From Nostoc sp. PCC 7107 (GTDB lineage: Bacteria; Cyanobacteriota; Cyanobacteriia; Cyanobacteriales; Nostocaceae): 64,000 nucleotides of DNA. The notes below the pieces were generated by a model that was given only the letters and a program-made list of their open reading frames with translations, had not been told where the DNA came from and searched no databases. The stretch's first letter is position 1. Every line of letters starts with the position of its first letter. Location: positions 793,001 through 857,000 of the forward strand of contig NC_019676.1 in the NCBI RefSeq assembly GCF_000316625.1, read 5' to 3'. Of the stretch, positions 1 to 9,198 are shown one piece after another. Both the position numbers and the translations under genes were made by a program.

Positions 1-99
1 CAATAAGGTATCCAGGATTGTATCTGAGATTTGATCGCAGATTTTATCTGGATGACCTTCAGTGACTGACTCGGAGGTAAATAAATAACGTCGAGACAA
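1..99 (-). CDS. metK: S-adenosylmethionine synthetase, N-terminal fragment (cut by window edge)
   Basis: Makes S-adenosylmethionine from methionine and ATP in the cytosol. Only the first 33 codons are in the window. They read [19 protein letters not shown] and continue with [10 protein letters not shown], which is the conserved MetK N-terminus with its ATP/methionine-binding GHPDK motif. The reading frame begins with TTG at 99-97. This start is supported by a full AGGAGG Shine-Dalgarno (complement of 108-113) eight bases upstream; no ATG lies nearby. The rest of the gene runs off the left edge. Identification is by recognition of the motif and is firm despite the short length. Confidence 0.93.
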   Translation of the reverse strand, partial: MSRRYLFTSESVTEGHPDKICDQISDTILDTLL

Positions 100-541
100 A
101 GAGATTTCCTCCTGTAATAGTATAACCACTGACTAAATATTAACTATTTAGTTCAGCTAATTATTTCTAGAATCATACCAGTCTTGACACATTCGGTAGT
201 AAGTGTAGTGCGAGATTTTAAAAACACATAATCCAGCTCAGATATTTCAATACTCTGGACAATTTTGAGTTCAGGGAGTCGACAAGAAAGCTATCGACCC
301 ATTAAGGTGCTGATTAGAACAAACAAGCACCGGATCGGTGGCTGTATGGAAATTGTACAAAGCTTACTGACAAAAATGGGGATTTTTCGCAAACCTCAGA
401 TGAAAGGATTGACTGTTTGCCAAGACCTAACGCGGATAGACTACCGCAGTTGGGTAAAACACCCTCAGTCTTTTCAATGGCGAGTGTCAAACGACGGGCA
501 TTCAATGACCATTTGCTCGACACCTTTATTTCAACATTAGT

Positions 542-632
542 AGGACTTACGCAAAACACCTCTCAAACTCTCATTTATCCGTGACCTCTGCATCTCTGTG
601 GTTCGATTTTCCGTAGCCTGTGCGTAAGTCCT
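542..632. mobile_element. MITE-like element with 12-bp terminal inverted repeats
   Basis: AGGACTTACGCA at 542-553 is repeated as its exact reverse complement TGCGTAAGTCCT at 621-632, giving a 91-bp element with perfect 12-bp ends and no coding capacity. AGGACTTACGCA-type ends are, from general knowledge, a familiar terminal repeat of small non-autonomous elements and insertion sequences in Nostocales. No clear target-site duplication was seen. Its position right after the 265-540 frame is compatible with insertion into an older gene remnant. Confidence 0.6.
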
Positions 633-775
633 GATTAGGACTCTCGTCAATTGTAATTAAATCCCATCCTCATTACCAAAACCTCCGATCTTACGGCGTT
701 ATTGCGGCTTAATTTTGTCCGAAGTATTGTTATATAGCAGGGGATAGAAGACTGATTCCTGACTTGTGTTGCCAT

Positions 776-822
776 AAAAAAAGAGTGGGAGTAGGCATAT
801 CAAGCGCCTAATTCTCCCACTC
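776..822 (-). terminator. Rho-independent terminator-like hairpin (minus strand)
   Basis: GAGTGGGAG at 783-791 pairs with CTCCCACTC at 814-822, and inner AGGC/GCCT pairs extend the stem. On the minus strand the hairpin is followed at once by seven T (A-run at 776-782). This is a textbook intrinsic terminator, yet no minus-strand gene ends within several hundred bases. The upstream stretch (about 830-1190) could therefore carry a short untranslated transcript. Confidence 0.6.
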
Positions 823-1195
823 AACATTTGCTACTGTAGAGTCCAGGAATATGTACAAACATTGCCCTTTTATTTAGGGGGCTAAGTTGTACGGAAATAG
901 CAATATTTATACATATTGAATCCCGGTTGTAGCAAATGTGAAGCCTAATTAATGAATAAATTTTTCTCCAATTAATTATTTATAACTTTGATATTAAATC
1001 TCTATGAAAATCAACAATTAATTTGATGTTTGATTTGCTCGGTAGCCCCTGATAACAAAACCCTTGAAGTCGTTTATCTTTGATAAATTTAGCTCAGTTA
1101 ATTTGTGTTGTGTTGCCATTTTGGCAGGTTTTTAACTACAGTGGGAAAAAATGCTAGAAACCCAAATTATAGTTAAGGAATTAAATCGGCTCAAT

Positions 1196-1230
1196 ATGAT
1201 AGGGGTACAGCATTGCTGTACCCCTATCAT
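1196..1230. terminator. perfect 16-bp inverted repeat downstream of the 1270-1893 gene
   Basis: ATGATAGGGGTACAGC and its exact reverse complement flank a three-base loop (ATT). The element lies 40 bp past the stop of the minus-strand gene ending at 1270 and is probably its transcription terminator. It lacks a strong T-run on the minus strand. Confidence 0.55.
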
Positions 1231-1269
1231 CAAATATTTTATTTCAAAAGCTTTTGTATTATGGCAAGA

Positions 1270-1893
1270 TTAATACTTTTGTAAAAGTGCCGGCAAAGAG
1301 TTTTCTTTGCGAATATCCATCAAGTCGGCTAGTGATTCTTTGCCTTTATCTAGGCGATATTGGTGTGCTGGTGGTAGAAATTCAACCAAAGTTTTGCTTT
1401 TTACGGAAAGTGGTTGTAAAGGCACAAACACTGGCAGATTCTGGGATACTTGTGGCTCCCATATTGTTTGTGGGAGTGATTTTAAAGCTTTTTGACGGCT
1501 GTAGACACGTTTTGGGATGTTGTGTAATGGAGTTGGGTTAAGCAACCGAAAAATGACATAGCAGCCACTACCACAACTGAATGCGATCGCCATTACCATC
1601 CATAAAGGTGTGGGATTGCTACGTTCAGGTGTAATTGGTTCTTCGATGATCACCGACATTGACTCTGTATCTGCCTGTTTTACACTGCCAACGTGACTGA
1701 GGCTGTAAAATGCCACAGTAGCTGTACCCATAATCATTGTAAAAATTCCAGTCAACAACACCAGAGGATGTTGTGCCAATAGAGCAATCAAAATGTTTGA
1801 GCGACCGTTTGAACCCAATTTAGTCTTTGTCGATTTGAGATTGGGTTCTATCAGTTGGGTTGGCTCATGGTTGACATTTTTACTATTTTCCAT
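1270..1893 (-). CDS. conserved hypothetical membrane protein, two predicted TM helices
   Basis: Function unknown. About 207 residues. Two hydrophobic segments are visible: LIALLAQHPLVLLTGIFTMI (about residues 35-65) and a second around LWMVMAIAFSCGSGCYVIF (about 97-117). A short polar loop separates them, and a basic, Pro-rich tail of about 90 residues follows. The ATG at 1893 is preferred to a TTG two codons upstream (1899). It stands alone between two intergenic stretches and ends 40 bp before a perfect hairpin. No motif suggests an enzyme; it may be a small inner-membrane anchor protein. Existence as a gene is likely because the frame is long, uninterrupted and membrane-patterned. Confidence 0.7.
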   Translation of the reverse strand: MENSKNVNHEPTQLIEPNLKSTKTKLGSNGRSNILIALLAQHPLVLLTGIFTMIMGTATVAFYSLSHVGSVKQADTESMSVIIEEPITPERSNPTPLWMVMAIAFSCGSGCYVIFRLLNPTPLHNIPKRVYSRQKALKSLPQTIWEPQVSQNLPVFVPLQPLSVKSKTLVEFLPPAHQYRLDKGKESLADLMDIRKENSLPALLQKY

Positions 1894-2160
1894 GATCAAT
1901 TTGAGATTTATAGCCGTTCAGAGACATGATTATACTTAAGAAGTAAGTTATCAAGTATCTATAGCCAGATTTTGGCATAAAGCTGCTCCTGTCTAACTTA
2001 ATTAGCAACTAAATCTCATCTTTTCTTTAAAAATCAGTACTTCTAATAAATTTATCCCCAACTAGTATTCACAATTTGCTCACTCAACTCAGTACTCAAC
2101 ACGGGCTGAACGCCCCGATACCGCTCTAAGCGCAGCCATGCCCGCAGGGCTTTACAGCAC

Positions 2161-3252
2161 TCAGCACTCAGCACTTTTTACAGAATGTCTTTCTAAAGCC
2201 AATTGTATTAATCTATCCACCAAGTCAGGAAAAGCAACACCGCTATGAGACCAAAGTTGAGGATACATACTAGTAGCAGTAAAGCCAGGTAAGGTATTAA
2301 TTTCGTTAATTAATATTTCTCCAGTCGCTTCTACATAGAAAAAATCTACTCTGGCTAATCCTGCTGCATCAACGGCGGCAAAGGCTTGTAATGCCATATC
2401 TTGAATTTGACGGCTGATATCCTCTGGAAGCGGTGAGGGAATTAGTAAATCGGCTCTACCTTCGGTATATTTAGTTTCGTAGTCGTAAAAATCGCTGTCA
2501 AAGGTAATTTCACCAACCACTGAGGCTTGGGGTTGATCATTACCTAATACGGCACATTCTACTTCTCTGGCGACCACTCCTGCTTCAACAATGATACGGC
2601 GGTCGTAGCTGGCGGCTTGGTCTAGTGCAGTTTCTAATTCTGAGCGCGATCGCACTTTGGCAATACCTACTGATGAACCTAAGTTAGCAGGTTTGACAAA
2701 ACAGGGATAGCCTAATGTTGCCTCAATTTCATCGCCCAGTTTAGGGAATACGCAGGGATTTGACCAAACTTGCGCTCTTGTTAACGCTTTATATTTAACT
2801 TGGGGTAATCCGGCTTGCTCAAATGCCATTTTCATAGCAATTTTATCCATTCCTAGTGCCGAACCTAACACCCCAGAACCCACAAAGGGGACTTGCATTA
2901 ACGTCAGCAAACCTTGAATTGTACCATCTTCCCCGTTGGGGCCGTGGAGAATGGGAAACCATACATCCACTTCTGCAACCTGGGAAGGAGATTGCCAACG
3001 TTCTAGGGTTTGAGTTTGGGAATTTGAGGAATTTTCGGACTCCAGCAAAGGTTTACCAGAAGCTAACACTTTTTGCGGTGCATCCCCAGCTAACCAACGT
3101 CCATCTTTGTGAATGTAGAAAGGCAGGATTTCGTATTTATTAGCATTTTGTTCTGCACTTAAAGCTTTAGCGATCGCTCTTGCCGAACTAATTGACACTT
3201 CATGTTCTCCAGAACGTCCGCCAAATAGCAATCCCACCCTGAGCTTAGTCAT
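2161..3252 (-). CDS. ddl: D-alanine--D-alanine ligase
   Basis: ATP-dependent ligation of two D-alanines for the peptidoglycan pentapeptide, in the cytosol. It has 363 residues, the normal length. The N-terminal motif [13 protein letters not shown] (about 8-20) is diagnostic. The ATP-grasp core contains [22 protein letters not shown] and [12 protein letters not shown], and the metal-binding end is [20 protein letters not shown]. All expected ATP-grasp landmarks are intact. An oddity lies at the C-terminus: the final codons (SVKSAEC and stop) are encoded by the intergenic heptamer repeat at 2153-2175, which also supplies the TGA. Transcribed away from the acyltransferase gene at 3504. Confidence 0.95.
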   Translation of the reverse strand: MTKLRVGLLFGGRSGEHEVSISSARAIAKALSAEQNANKYEILPFYIHKDGRWLAGDAPQKVLASGKPLLESENSSNSQTQTLERWQSPSQVAEVDVWFPILHGPNGEDGTIQGLLTLMQVPFVGSGVLGSALGMDKIAMKMAFEQAGLPQVKYKALTRAQVWSNPCVFPKLGDEIEATLGYPCFVKPANLGSSVGIAKVRSRSELETALDQAASYDRRIIVEAGVVAREVECAVLGNDQPQASVVGEITFDSDFYDYETKYTEGRADLLIPSPLPEDISRQIQDMALQAFAAVDAAGLARVDFFYVEATGEILINEINTLPGFTATSMYPQLWSHSGVAFPDLVDRLIQLALERHSVKSAEC

Positions 3253-3503
3253 TTTTGGTACCTCTAGACTCCTATCGCAGATAGCGTATCACAACCTGTT
3301 GGAGTTGCTATATTTTCCTTTGCTTTACAAATATTCTCCAGTTAAGGATGAGCCAAAATTGCCGCATATTTAGGTATGTTTGTTTTATCAGGACAAACAA
3401 AGCCTATTCAACGGGAACAGGGAACAGTGAGTAAATTTTCTACCACCTATTGCCTCTGTAAAAGGCTTAGTAAGACTTTTATAAATACTGTTAAGATTTT
3501 TGA

Positions 3504-4352
3504 ATGTTAAAAAAGCAACATCCCTTGGAAAAAAAACTCGGTTGGTCTTTGGATGAACGAGATCCAAAGTTCATTAAATCCATGATGCCTCTCTTGGGCT
3601 TGTTATATCGTCACTATTTTCGGGTGCAAACTAGCGGTTGGCATCATATCTCACCTCAGCAAAAAGTATTGTTTGTGGGTTCTCATAATGGCGGACTCGC
3701 AGCCCCCGATATGGCAATGATGATGTACGACTGGTTTCAACGTTTTGGTGTGGAACAACCCATATATGGTTTGATGCACCCCAGAGTTTGGGAAGTTGCA
3801 CCACCTCTGGCACAACTGGCTGCCAAAATGGGAGCTATCATCGCTCATCCCAAAATGGCATACTCTGCTTTGTATTCTGGTGCAAGTGTCCTGGTTTACC
3901 CCGGTGGAGCAGAAGATGTGTTTCGACCCCATCATTTAAGAAATAAAATTTATTTTGCTGGCAGACAAGGATTTATTAAACTGGCACTGCGGGAAAACGT
4001 GCCGATTGTACCAGTAATTTCTGCGGGAGCGCATGACACCTTGATTGTCTTGGCGGATATCTACAAAATTCTCAACCAATTTCATGAATGGGGAATGCCT
4101 TGGCTATTAAATATTGATCCGGTGGTGTTTCCCATTTATTTAGGTTGGCCTTGGGGATTAGCCGTTGGCCCACTGCCCAATATTCCGTTCCCTGTATCTA
4201 TTCATACACAGGTTTGCCCGCCGATTGTATTTGAACGCTATGGTAGGAAAGCCGCAAGCGATCGCACTTATGTAGATGAATGCTACGAATTGGTTGTGAG
4301 TAAAATGCAGTATCAATTGGATCAGCTAGTCTTACTCGCCGAAAAACCTTGA
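3504..4352 (+). CDS. lysophospholipid acyltransferase-like (PlsC/DGAT-like) protein
   Basis: Probable acyl transfer to a lipid acceptor at the membrane. 282 residues. The segment VLFVGSHNGGLAAPD (about 55-69) resembles the His-containing acceptor motif of the LPLAT superfamily, although the spacing between H and D is longer than the classical HX4D, as in DGAT2/TMEM68-like members. A second block, YPGGAEDVFRP (about 133-143), matches the glycine/proline-rich substrate-binding motif, and FIKLALRENVPIVPV matches the following conserved block. A hydrophobic Pro/Trp-rich stretch (about 190-220) may contact the membrane. Divergent from ddl. Substrate unknown; membrane glycerolipids or storage neutral lipid are both possible. 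Confidence 0.75.
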   Translation: MLKKQHPLEKKLGWSLDERDPKFIKSMMPLLGLLYRHYFRVQTSGWHHISPQQKVLFVGSHNGGLAAPDMAMMMYDWFQRFGVEQPIYGLMHPRVWEVAPPLAQLAAKMGAIIAHPKMAYSALYSGASVLVYPGGAEDVFRPHHLRNKIYFAGRQGFIKLALRENVPIVPVISAGAHDTLIVLADIYKILNQFHEWGMPWLLNIDPVVFPIYLGWPWGLAVGPLPNIPFPVSIHTQVCPPIVFERYGRKAASDRTYVDECYELVVSKMQYQLDQLVLLAEKP

Positions 4353-4403
4353 TTTCAGTATAAGCTTGACAAATAGTCTCTCATCATAGAATGACTATTC
4401 CTA

Positions 4404-5171
4404 CTAATTGCGGCGTTTAGTATGGCGTTCGTAATCTTCAAAACGTAATTTAGCGATCGCACTCCGCGAAATGGTTCTTGCTACAATACCCTCGGATCGA
4501 CCCTTCGCACCTGCATCTAAGGCTACATTAGTTTCCGGTAAAATTGCCAGAAGCAACTCGTGTGCTTCTTTGATGCTAGTTGGTAAAGCTGGCACTTTTG
4601 CCAGTCGCGGCGTAAGTTCAAGTCCGTAATCTTTGGCTGTTTTACTCAGTTGTTCTTCATCCAAAAACAGTTGACCCCCATTGTTTCGCCACGCAGACAG
4701 TTGCTTGGTAGACTTGGCAAATAAGGTATCAATCTCTGTGAGAACAGCAATATCAAATAGCCGCCAGCCAACTCTTTGTTCGGCAGTATATTGTTTACTC
4801 GCAGAGGTAATCTTACCACCGTACAATTCAAGATAAACCACAGTGATACAATCCTGAGATGGCGGTAAAGAATTAGCAACATCTTTGAGTGAATTGACTA
4901 TTCCCAGTGCAGGATTCCCAATCAAGTCCCCTTTGGCAAATAAAAGCTCTTCTCGACTGCCTAAAACAAAGTTCCCATCAGGTAGCAAAATTATCCGCGA
5001 GTTTGTGCCATCGACTTTTTCCGTCAAAATTACTTCACTGTCAAAAATGACGGTTTCTTCCAACAATGCGCCTTTGTCTCCAAGTGAGTGATAAGTCGGA
5101 ATGCTGGGATATTTAGTCATAGAGTTGAGTTTATCTAGATCACAACTCCGTAATGAAAAATCTTCACTCAT
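4404..5171 (-). CDS. RNA ligase family protein (Rnl2-like nucleotidyltransferase)
   Basis: Likely ATP-dependent RNA end joining or repair. 255 residues. Covalent nucleotidyltransferase motifs appear in order: motif I EKVDGTNSRI (catalytic Lys, about residue 53), motif III around VVYLELYGGK (about 110), motif IV GRSEGIVAR (about 229) and motif V AIAKLRFEDY (about 240). The protein ends soon after motif V, so it is a minimal ligase core without a C-terminal specificity domain. A second Met at residue 18 (MTKYPSIPTYHSL) is an alternative start. It is convergent with the acyltransferase gene and divergent from the cupin gene. RNA rather than DNA substrate is inferred from family resemblance. Confidence 0.8.
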   Translation of the reverse strand: MSEDFSLRSCDLDKLNSMTKYPSIPTYHSLGDKGALLEETVIFDSEVILTEKVDGTNSRIILLPDGNFVLGSREELLFAKGDLIGNPALGIVNSLKDVANSLPPSQDCITVVYLELYGGKITSASKQYTAEQRVGWRLFDIAVLTEIDTLFAKSTKQLSAWRNNGGQLFLDEEQLSKTAKDYGLELTPRLAKVPALPTSIKEAHELLLAILPETNVALDAGAKGRSEGIVARTISRSAIAKLRFEDYERHTKRRN

Positions 5172-5224
5172 ACAATATTTGTATTATTTAAAATACAATT
5201 GTAATATATTAATTAGGCGATCGC

Positions 5225-5722
5225 ATGACTATTTTAGAAACGGGTGCAGCATATAGCAAAATTCGCTTTGATTTACCGCCAAAAGCTAAAGGTAGTCCGC
5301 TACACTACCACACCGAAATGAGCGAAACCTTTACTGTTCTCCAGGGTTGTCTAGAAATGGAGTTTGGACACAAGGGAAATCGGCGGACGCTGTATGCAGG
5401 AGAAAGTCTACACGTTCCCGCAGGTGTGCATCACAGTTTCCATAATCCTTCTGATGATTGGGTAGCCTTTACTAGTGAAAATAAACCTGCTGCTGGATTT
5501 GAGCAGTTTATCCGGTCAATGTATGGTTTAGCAATTGATGGCAAAGTGAATCACGAAGGAATGCCAACTAATTTGCTGTACTTTGCCTTGTTGCTGAAAA
5601 AAGCCGATATAGTTCTTGTCGGTATTCCGCGAGTGGTGCAAACCCTGTTAGTGAGTTTGTTGGTGCGCCTGGGTGATGTGATGAGCGTCGAGCGATCGCT
5701 TGTGAAATACTGGAATAAATGA
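5225..5722 (+). CDS. cupin domain protein
   Basis: Small metal-binding beta-barrel protein of unknown substrate. 165 residues. Cupin motif 1 is visible as SPLHYHTEMSETFTVLQG (about 20-38) with two His and the Glu. Motif 2 is ESLHVPAGVHHSFHNP (about 59-74). The C-terminal third (about 110-165) is helical and hydrophobic and is not part of the cupin fold. The start is the ATG at 5225, directly after a HIP1 octamer. Divergent from the RNA ligase gene with a 53-bp AT-rich spacer, so the two may share regulatory DNA. Role cannot be set from sequence. Confidence 0.8.
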   Translation: MTILETGAAYSKIRFDLPPKAKGSPLHYHTEMSETFTVLQGCLEMEFGHKGNRRTLYAGESLHVPAGVHHSFHNPSDDWVAFTSENKPAAGFEQFIRSMYGLAIDGKVNHEGMPTNLLYFALLLKKADIVLVGIPRVVQTLLVSLLVRLGDVMSVERSLVKYWNK

Positions 5723-5831
5723 AGCGTTGATTAATGGTGGGGGAATTACTGGCGATCGCTACAGCATTTTTTGTTTGAGTGCAGTACAAGTTGATAGGGA
5801 AATGCACCTCACTGGAATTAAAATTAGCAAA

Positions 5832-6227
5832 TTATGGTAATCTCTTTCTTTCTGCAATTCTTTCTTCGTTATTCATTTGCAATAAATGAACAGTAGTACG
5901 TCCTACATCCGTCAATCCCACGATAGTTAGTTCTGAAAAACTGAAGTGTTCAGACCACTGTTGAGTACGAGGGTTAAATAAAAAACTGAAAACACCTGTT
6001 TGTGGATCAAAAGAGCCTAAATCAGTACCTTTGTGACGATTACAACGCCAGCAAGTAAGTGCTAAGTTTTCTGCATCTGTTTTACCATCATGCTTTTCAG
6101 CAATAATATGGTCGATTTCATGGGGGAAGAACGCGACTTTAGTCGGTAGCAAGCAATACTCAGACTTGTGATTAGATCGTTCTTCGACTAAACGACGCAG
6201 CGCAACTGGAACATCACTTAAGCTCAC
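5832..6227 (-). CDS. HNH endonuclease domain protein
   Basis: Putative DNA nuclease. 131 residues. The HNH core reads EIDHIIAEKHDGKTDAENLA (about 44-63) followed by LTCWRCNRHKGTDLG, with the catalytic DH, the central Asn and a CxxCNxxKG zinc/His finger end. Only one CxxC pair is obvious; the usual first pair is missing, so structural zinc binding may be lost. Begins with GTG overlapping the stop of the upstream gene by four bases (GTGA), so the two genes are translationally coupled. Such small HNH proteins occur in defence loci and in ordinary cyanobacterial accessory DNA. Confidence 0.8.
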   Translation of the reverse strand: MSLSDVPVALRRLVEERSNHKSEYCLLPTKVAFFPHEIDHIIAEKHDGKTDAENLALTCWRCNRHKGTDLGSFDPQTGVFSFLFNPRTQQWSEHFSFSELTIVGLTDVGRTTVHLLQMNNEERIAERKRLP

Positions 6228-6571
6228 GATTGGCTGCCTAAATAAGCTAAATTACCCGTTTTAATCATCACTATCAAATGCTCAATCTTCTCGTACTCAT
6301 CTAGTTCTTTTAATTCAACAGGTGTGAGTTCCCCAGCTTTAGAGCGTGTTACCAAAGTACGTAATCGCTCTTGCATTTGTGGTGTCGGTTGAAATTGAGC
6401 AATTTGTTCGGCTGTGGGATTGCTGGCTAGAAAGTCGAGAATATATCGATAAATTTCTGCGGGGATTGCTGGTTGTTGCAAACTTAAAGCCAGTAATTCC
6501 GGTAAGCGATCGCCAACTTGTGCTAGTTGTTGAGATAATTCTTCTGATACTTCTAGGGTAATTTTTGGCAT
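6224..6571 (-). CDS. small conserved hypothetical protein coupled to HNH nuclease
   Basis: 115 residues, no recognised catalytic motif. The N-terminus MPKITLEVSEELSQQLAQVG is typical of the beta-strand/helix opening of small DNA-binding antitoxin-like proteins. The middle is helical (AEIYRYILDFLASNPTAEQI), and the end carries a charged helix (TPVELKELDEYEKIEHLIVM). It overlaps the HNH gene by four bases, indicating one transcript and coupled translation. The pair looks like a regulator or partner plus nuclease module; the role is inferred from arrangement only. Confidence 0.65.
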   Translation of the reverse strand: MPKITLEVSEELSQQLAQVGDRLPELLALSLQQPAIPAEIYRYILDFLASNPTAEQIAQFQPTPQMQERLRTLVTRSKAGELTPVELKELDEYEKIEHLIVMIKTGNLAYLGSQS

Positions 6572-6648
6572 ATAGCAGTTGGCTGATTAGTTTGGACTAG
6601 AATATTTAATTTTCAAAAGGTGTTCTACTCATAATCTTATGATGTTAT

Positions 6649-6897
6649 TTAAACTGAAGCCATTTCAGGGATTTGATCAGGAGATAATGGTTCAAAATAA
6701 AGCACCATCATTTTTTCTGGACGTAAACCAACAGATTCGTAAACACGTCCATCACGATCACTAAATTCAACTTCAAATGCTGCACCATCCGCCAACACTT
6801 CGACCACAGTACCAACTTGTCCCCGGCATAGGCTGTACTCTGGAAGGTCAACTATTAGGGCAACTACATCAAATAACTGAAATGAATTGTTGGTCAT
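6649..6897 (-). CDS. DUF4926 domain protein
   Basis: 82 residues forming a compact SH3-like beta fold. The motif LFDVVALIVDLPEYSLCRGQ followed by VGTVVEVLADGAAFEVEFSD matches DUF4926, which occurs widely in cyanobacteria beside small uncharacterised partners. It lies 17 bp downstream of the DUF6883-type gene on the same strand, so the two are probably co-transcribed. From general knowledge this pairing recurs, which suggests an interacting pair (possibly toxin-antitoxin-like). That is inference. Confidence 0.75.
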   Translation of the reverse strand: MTNNSFQLFDVVALIVDLPEYSLCRGQVGTVVEVLADGAAFEVEFSDRDGRVYESVGLRPEKMMVLYFEPLSPDQIPEMASV

Positions 6898-6914
6898 GAT
6901 TTTACCTCATAATA

Positions 6915-7595
6915 TTAAAGAGGATAACAGGTTGTTAGCTTGGGAATATTAGACTCATTCTCAATAATCCAGCCACTACGAATTAATGCGATTCTACCTT
7001 TCCATTCAAGTGAAAAGTCTAAAGTATATCGCTGTCCGAATTCATCACATCGTCCTAATTGGACTTCATAAGTTTTCACAACTTCTAGAAGAATTTGACG
7101 CAACTCTTCAGCATCATCAGCACTTATACCCAAAATCGAGGAAAATAGTCTAGCTTTGTGTTTTCCTGTACTATGTTCAGTATTGAGGCAGTAATCAAGA
7201 AGCTTGCGAATATCAACTACCGCATTTTCGGCATTTGGAATTGTATTCAATTTGCTAGTTTTTCTATCTTCGATTTTTTGTTTTACTTTGAATAGCGTAG
7301 CTAGAACATCAACGCTGAGATTGCGTATAACCTCTTCTTCTGCCTCATTACAGTCATAGACTACATAAGTCCATACACCTGGATTGCCAGCTTCTGCACT
7401 CTCACCTTCATAAAAGGTAGTTGTACTATCCTCTTCACATTTATAATTGGCTGAATATATGTCTTCCCAGTCTAAATTTGAACTCTTTCGTACATTTTGA
7501 ATAACATCAAGTATGCCATCAATATGATGAGATTGAGTTTCAATTTGTACTAGACGTTTTCCACTCCAAATATAGTTGTGTATCTCAAGAGACAT
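6915..7595 (-). CDS. DUF6883-type protein with N-terminal extension
   Basis: 226 residues. The C-terminal half (about 118-226) begins IPNAENAVVDIRKLLDYCLN, contains GKHKARLFSSILGISADDAE, and ends with a beta-rich FSLEWKGRIALIRSGWIIEN segment, the DUF6883 pattern. In other proteins this domain sits at the C-terminus of polymorphic or secreted toxins and beside DUF4926. The N-terminal half (1-117) is an acidic beta-rich domain I do not recognise. Co-oriented and tightly spaced with the DUF4926 gene downstream. Biochemical activity unknown. Confidence 0.65.
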   Translation of the reverse strand: MSLEIHNYIWSGKRLVQIETQSHHIDGILDVIQNVRKSSNLDWEDIYSANYKCEEDSTTTFYEGESAEAGNPGVWTYVVYDCNEAEEEVIRNLSVDVLATLFKVKQKIEDRKTSKLNTIPNAENAVVDIRKLLDYCLNTEHSTGKHKARLFSSILGISADDAEELRQILLEVVKTYEVQLGRCDEFGQRYTLDFSLEWKGRIALIRSGWIIENESNIPKLTTCYPL

Positions 7596-7634
7596 GAGCA
7601 GTTTTATCCTTGAGCTTAATTGCTAGGTTCAAAA

Positions 7635-8999
7635 TTAGACTGATATCACTTGCCGCACTTCTATTGGTTCACCAGTCAAACTAAAAGCGCGAACTTCGGT
7701 GATTTTGACTTTCACCAATTGCCCTTTGAGTTCATTAATATCGCCTGTAAAAAATGTCAGACGATTGCCGCGTGTGCGTCCCATGACTTGGGTTGGATCT
7801 TTGGAATTTTGGTCTTCGACTAATACTTCTTCGATGCGACCAAAATAACGCTGCGATCGCGCGGCTGCTTTGATGTTCACTAAATGGTTTAATCTTTGTA
7901 GGCGATCGCTTTTGACTTCTTCGCTCAGTTGATTTTCCCATAACGCGGCGGGTGTACCTGGACGGGGTGAATAGGCCGCGGTGTTCAATAGGTCAAAACC
8001 AATATCTTCAACTAGTTTCAAGGTATTTTCAAACTGTGCTTCTGTCTCACCGGGGAAACCAACAATGGCATCGCCACTAATTGAAGCATCTGGCATATAC
8101 TTGCGAATCGTATCGATAATTCGCCGATATTTTTCGTGGGTATAACCTCGTGACATCGCTTTTAAAAGTTCGTTATCCCCAGATTGAAAGGGAATATGGA
8201 AGTGTTCGCAAACTTTAGGCAATTCTGCACAAGCTTTAATTAATCTTTCTGTGAAATAACGGGGGTGACTGGTAGCAAATCGTAAGCGTTCTACTCCCGG
8301 TACATCATGGACGTAATACAGCAAATCTGTAAAGGTGTGCAGATGTCGTCCTTCTGGTGTTACTCCGGGTAAATCTCTACCGTAAGCGTCAATATTTTGA
8401 CCGAGCAAAGTTATTTCTTTATAACCTTGTCGGCCTAATTCTACCATTTCTGCACGAATGGCTTCGGGTGTGCGGGACTGTTCTACACCACGCACGTTGG
8501 GAACTACGCAATAAGTACAGCGTTCATTACAGCCATAAATTACATTCACCCACGCCGTCACTTTGCTATCTCGTCGCGGTTGGGTGATATCTTCCATAAT
8601 ATGGACTGCTTCAGTAGCGACAACTTGATTGCCTTCAAATACTGATTCCAGCAAATCTTTGAGACGGTTGGCGTGTTGTGGCCCCATAACTAAATCTAAT
8701 TCGGGGACACGGCGCAATAATGCTTCACCTTCTTGTTGAGCAACACAACCAGCCACAACTAAGGTTAAATCTGCTTTTTCGTGTTTGCGCTTGGCTTGTC
8801 TACCGAGGTAAGAATATACTTTCTGCTCTGCGTTATCTCGAATGGTGCAGGTGTTGTAGAGAATTACATCTGCATGATTCGGATCTTCGGAAAACTCAAA
8901 GCCCATGTCTTCTAAAATGCCAGCCATGCGCTCTGAGTCGGCTTTATTCATTTGACAACCGAAGGTAGTAATGTGATAGCGGCGTTTAGAAATGGTCAT
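7635..8999 (-). CDS. miaB: tRNA-2-methylthio-N6-dimethylallyladenosine synthase
   Basis: Radical-SAM methylthiotransferase that converts i6A37 to ms2i6A37 in tRNAs reading UNN codons. 454 residues, typical. The N-terminal UPF0004 domain has its three cluster-binding cysteines ([26 protein letters not shown]). The radical-SAM cluster is GCNERCTYC with Cys157, Cys161 and Cys164. A TRAM domain closes the protein (about 380-450). All six iron-sulfur ligands are present. Divergent from chlI across about 200 bp that holds copies of the ACGCGGAGGTACGCGGAG-type cyanobacterial repeat. Confidence 0.96.
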   Translation of the reverse strand: MTISKRRYHITTFGCQMNKADSERMAGILEDMGFEFSEDPNHADVILYNTCTIRDNAEQKVYSYLGRQAKRKHEKADLTLVVAGCVAQQEGEALLRRVPELDLVMGPQHANRLKDLLESVFEGNQVVATEAVHIMEDITQPRRDSKVTAWVNVIYGCNERCTYCVVPNVRGVEQSRTPEAIRAEMVELGRQGYKEITLLGQNIDAYGRDLPGVTPEGRHLHTFTDLLYYVHDVPGVERLRFATSHPRYFTERLIKACAELPKVCEHFHIPFQSGDNELLKAMSRGYTHEKYRRIIDTIRKYMPDASISGDAIVGFPGETEAQFENTLKLVEDIGFDLLNTAAYSPRPGTPAALWENQLSEEVKSDRLQRLNHLVNIKAAARSQRYFGRIEEVLVEDQNSKDPTQVMGRTRGNRLTFFTGDINELKGQLVKVKITEVRAFSLTGEPIEVRQVISV

Positions 9000-9198
9000 G
9001 GGAATTGTGCTTAATTAGCTTGGTGTTAGATATACTGTTTTTCTATTCTATAGTTTTAAACGCAGAGGTACGCGAAGGGTAACGCGGAGGTACGCGGAGT
9101 GATTTCATGGATTCCCTCTTCCCTTGTTCTCTATTCCCCCGCCCCCAACTGTGGCACAATAAAGAACTGTAATAAAAAAATATTGTTAAGGTAATTTA

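Larger units (their letters stand above)
100..1195. other. gene-poor stretch upstream of metK
   Basis: I see no convincing protein gene here. An open frame at 265-540 (TTG start, 91 codons) ends just before the MITE-like element at 542-632. It resembles nothing I know and may be a remnant of a mobile-element gene. The stretch holds that MITE-like element and a strong minus-strand terminator-like hairpin at 776-822. The 830-1190 part is AT-rich; an unannotated small RNA ending at the 776-822 hairpin is possible but unproven. Confidence 0.5.

Noticed and set aside
265-540. 91-codon plus-strand open frame beginning with TTG
   Set aside because: No ribosome site, no recognised motif, unusual composition, and it ends at a MITE-like element; at most a remnant.
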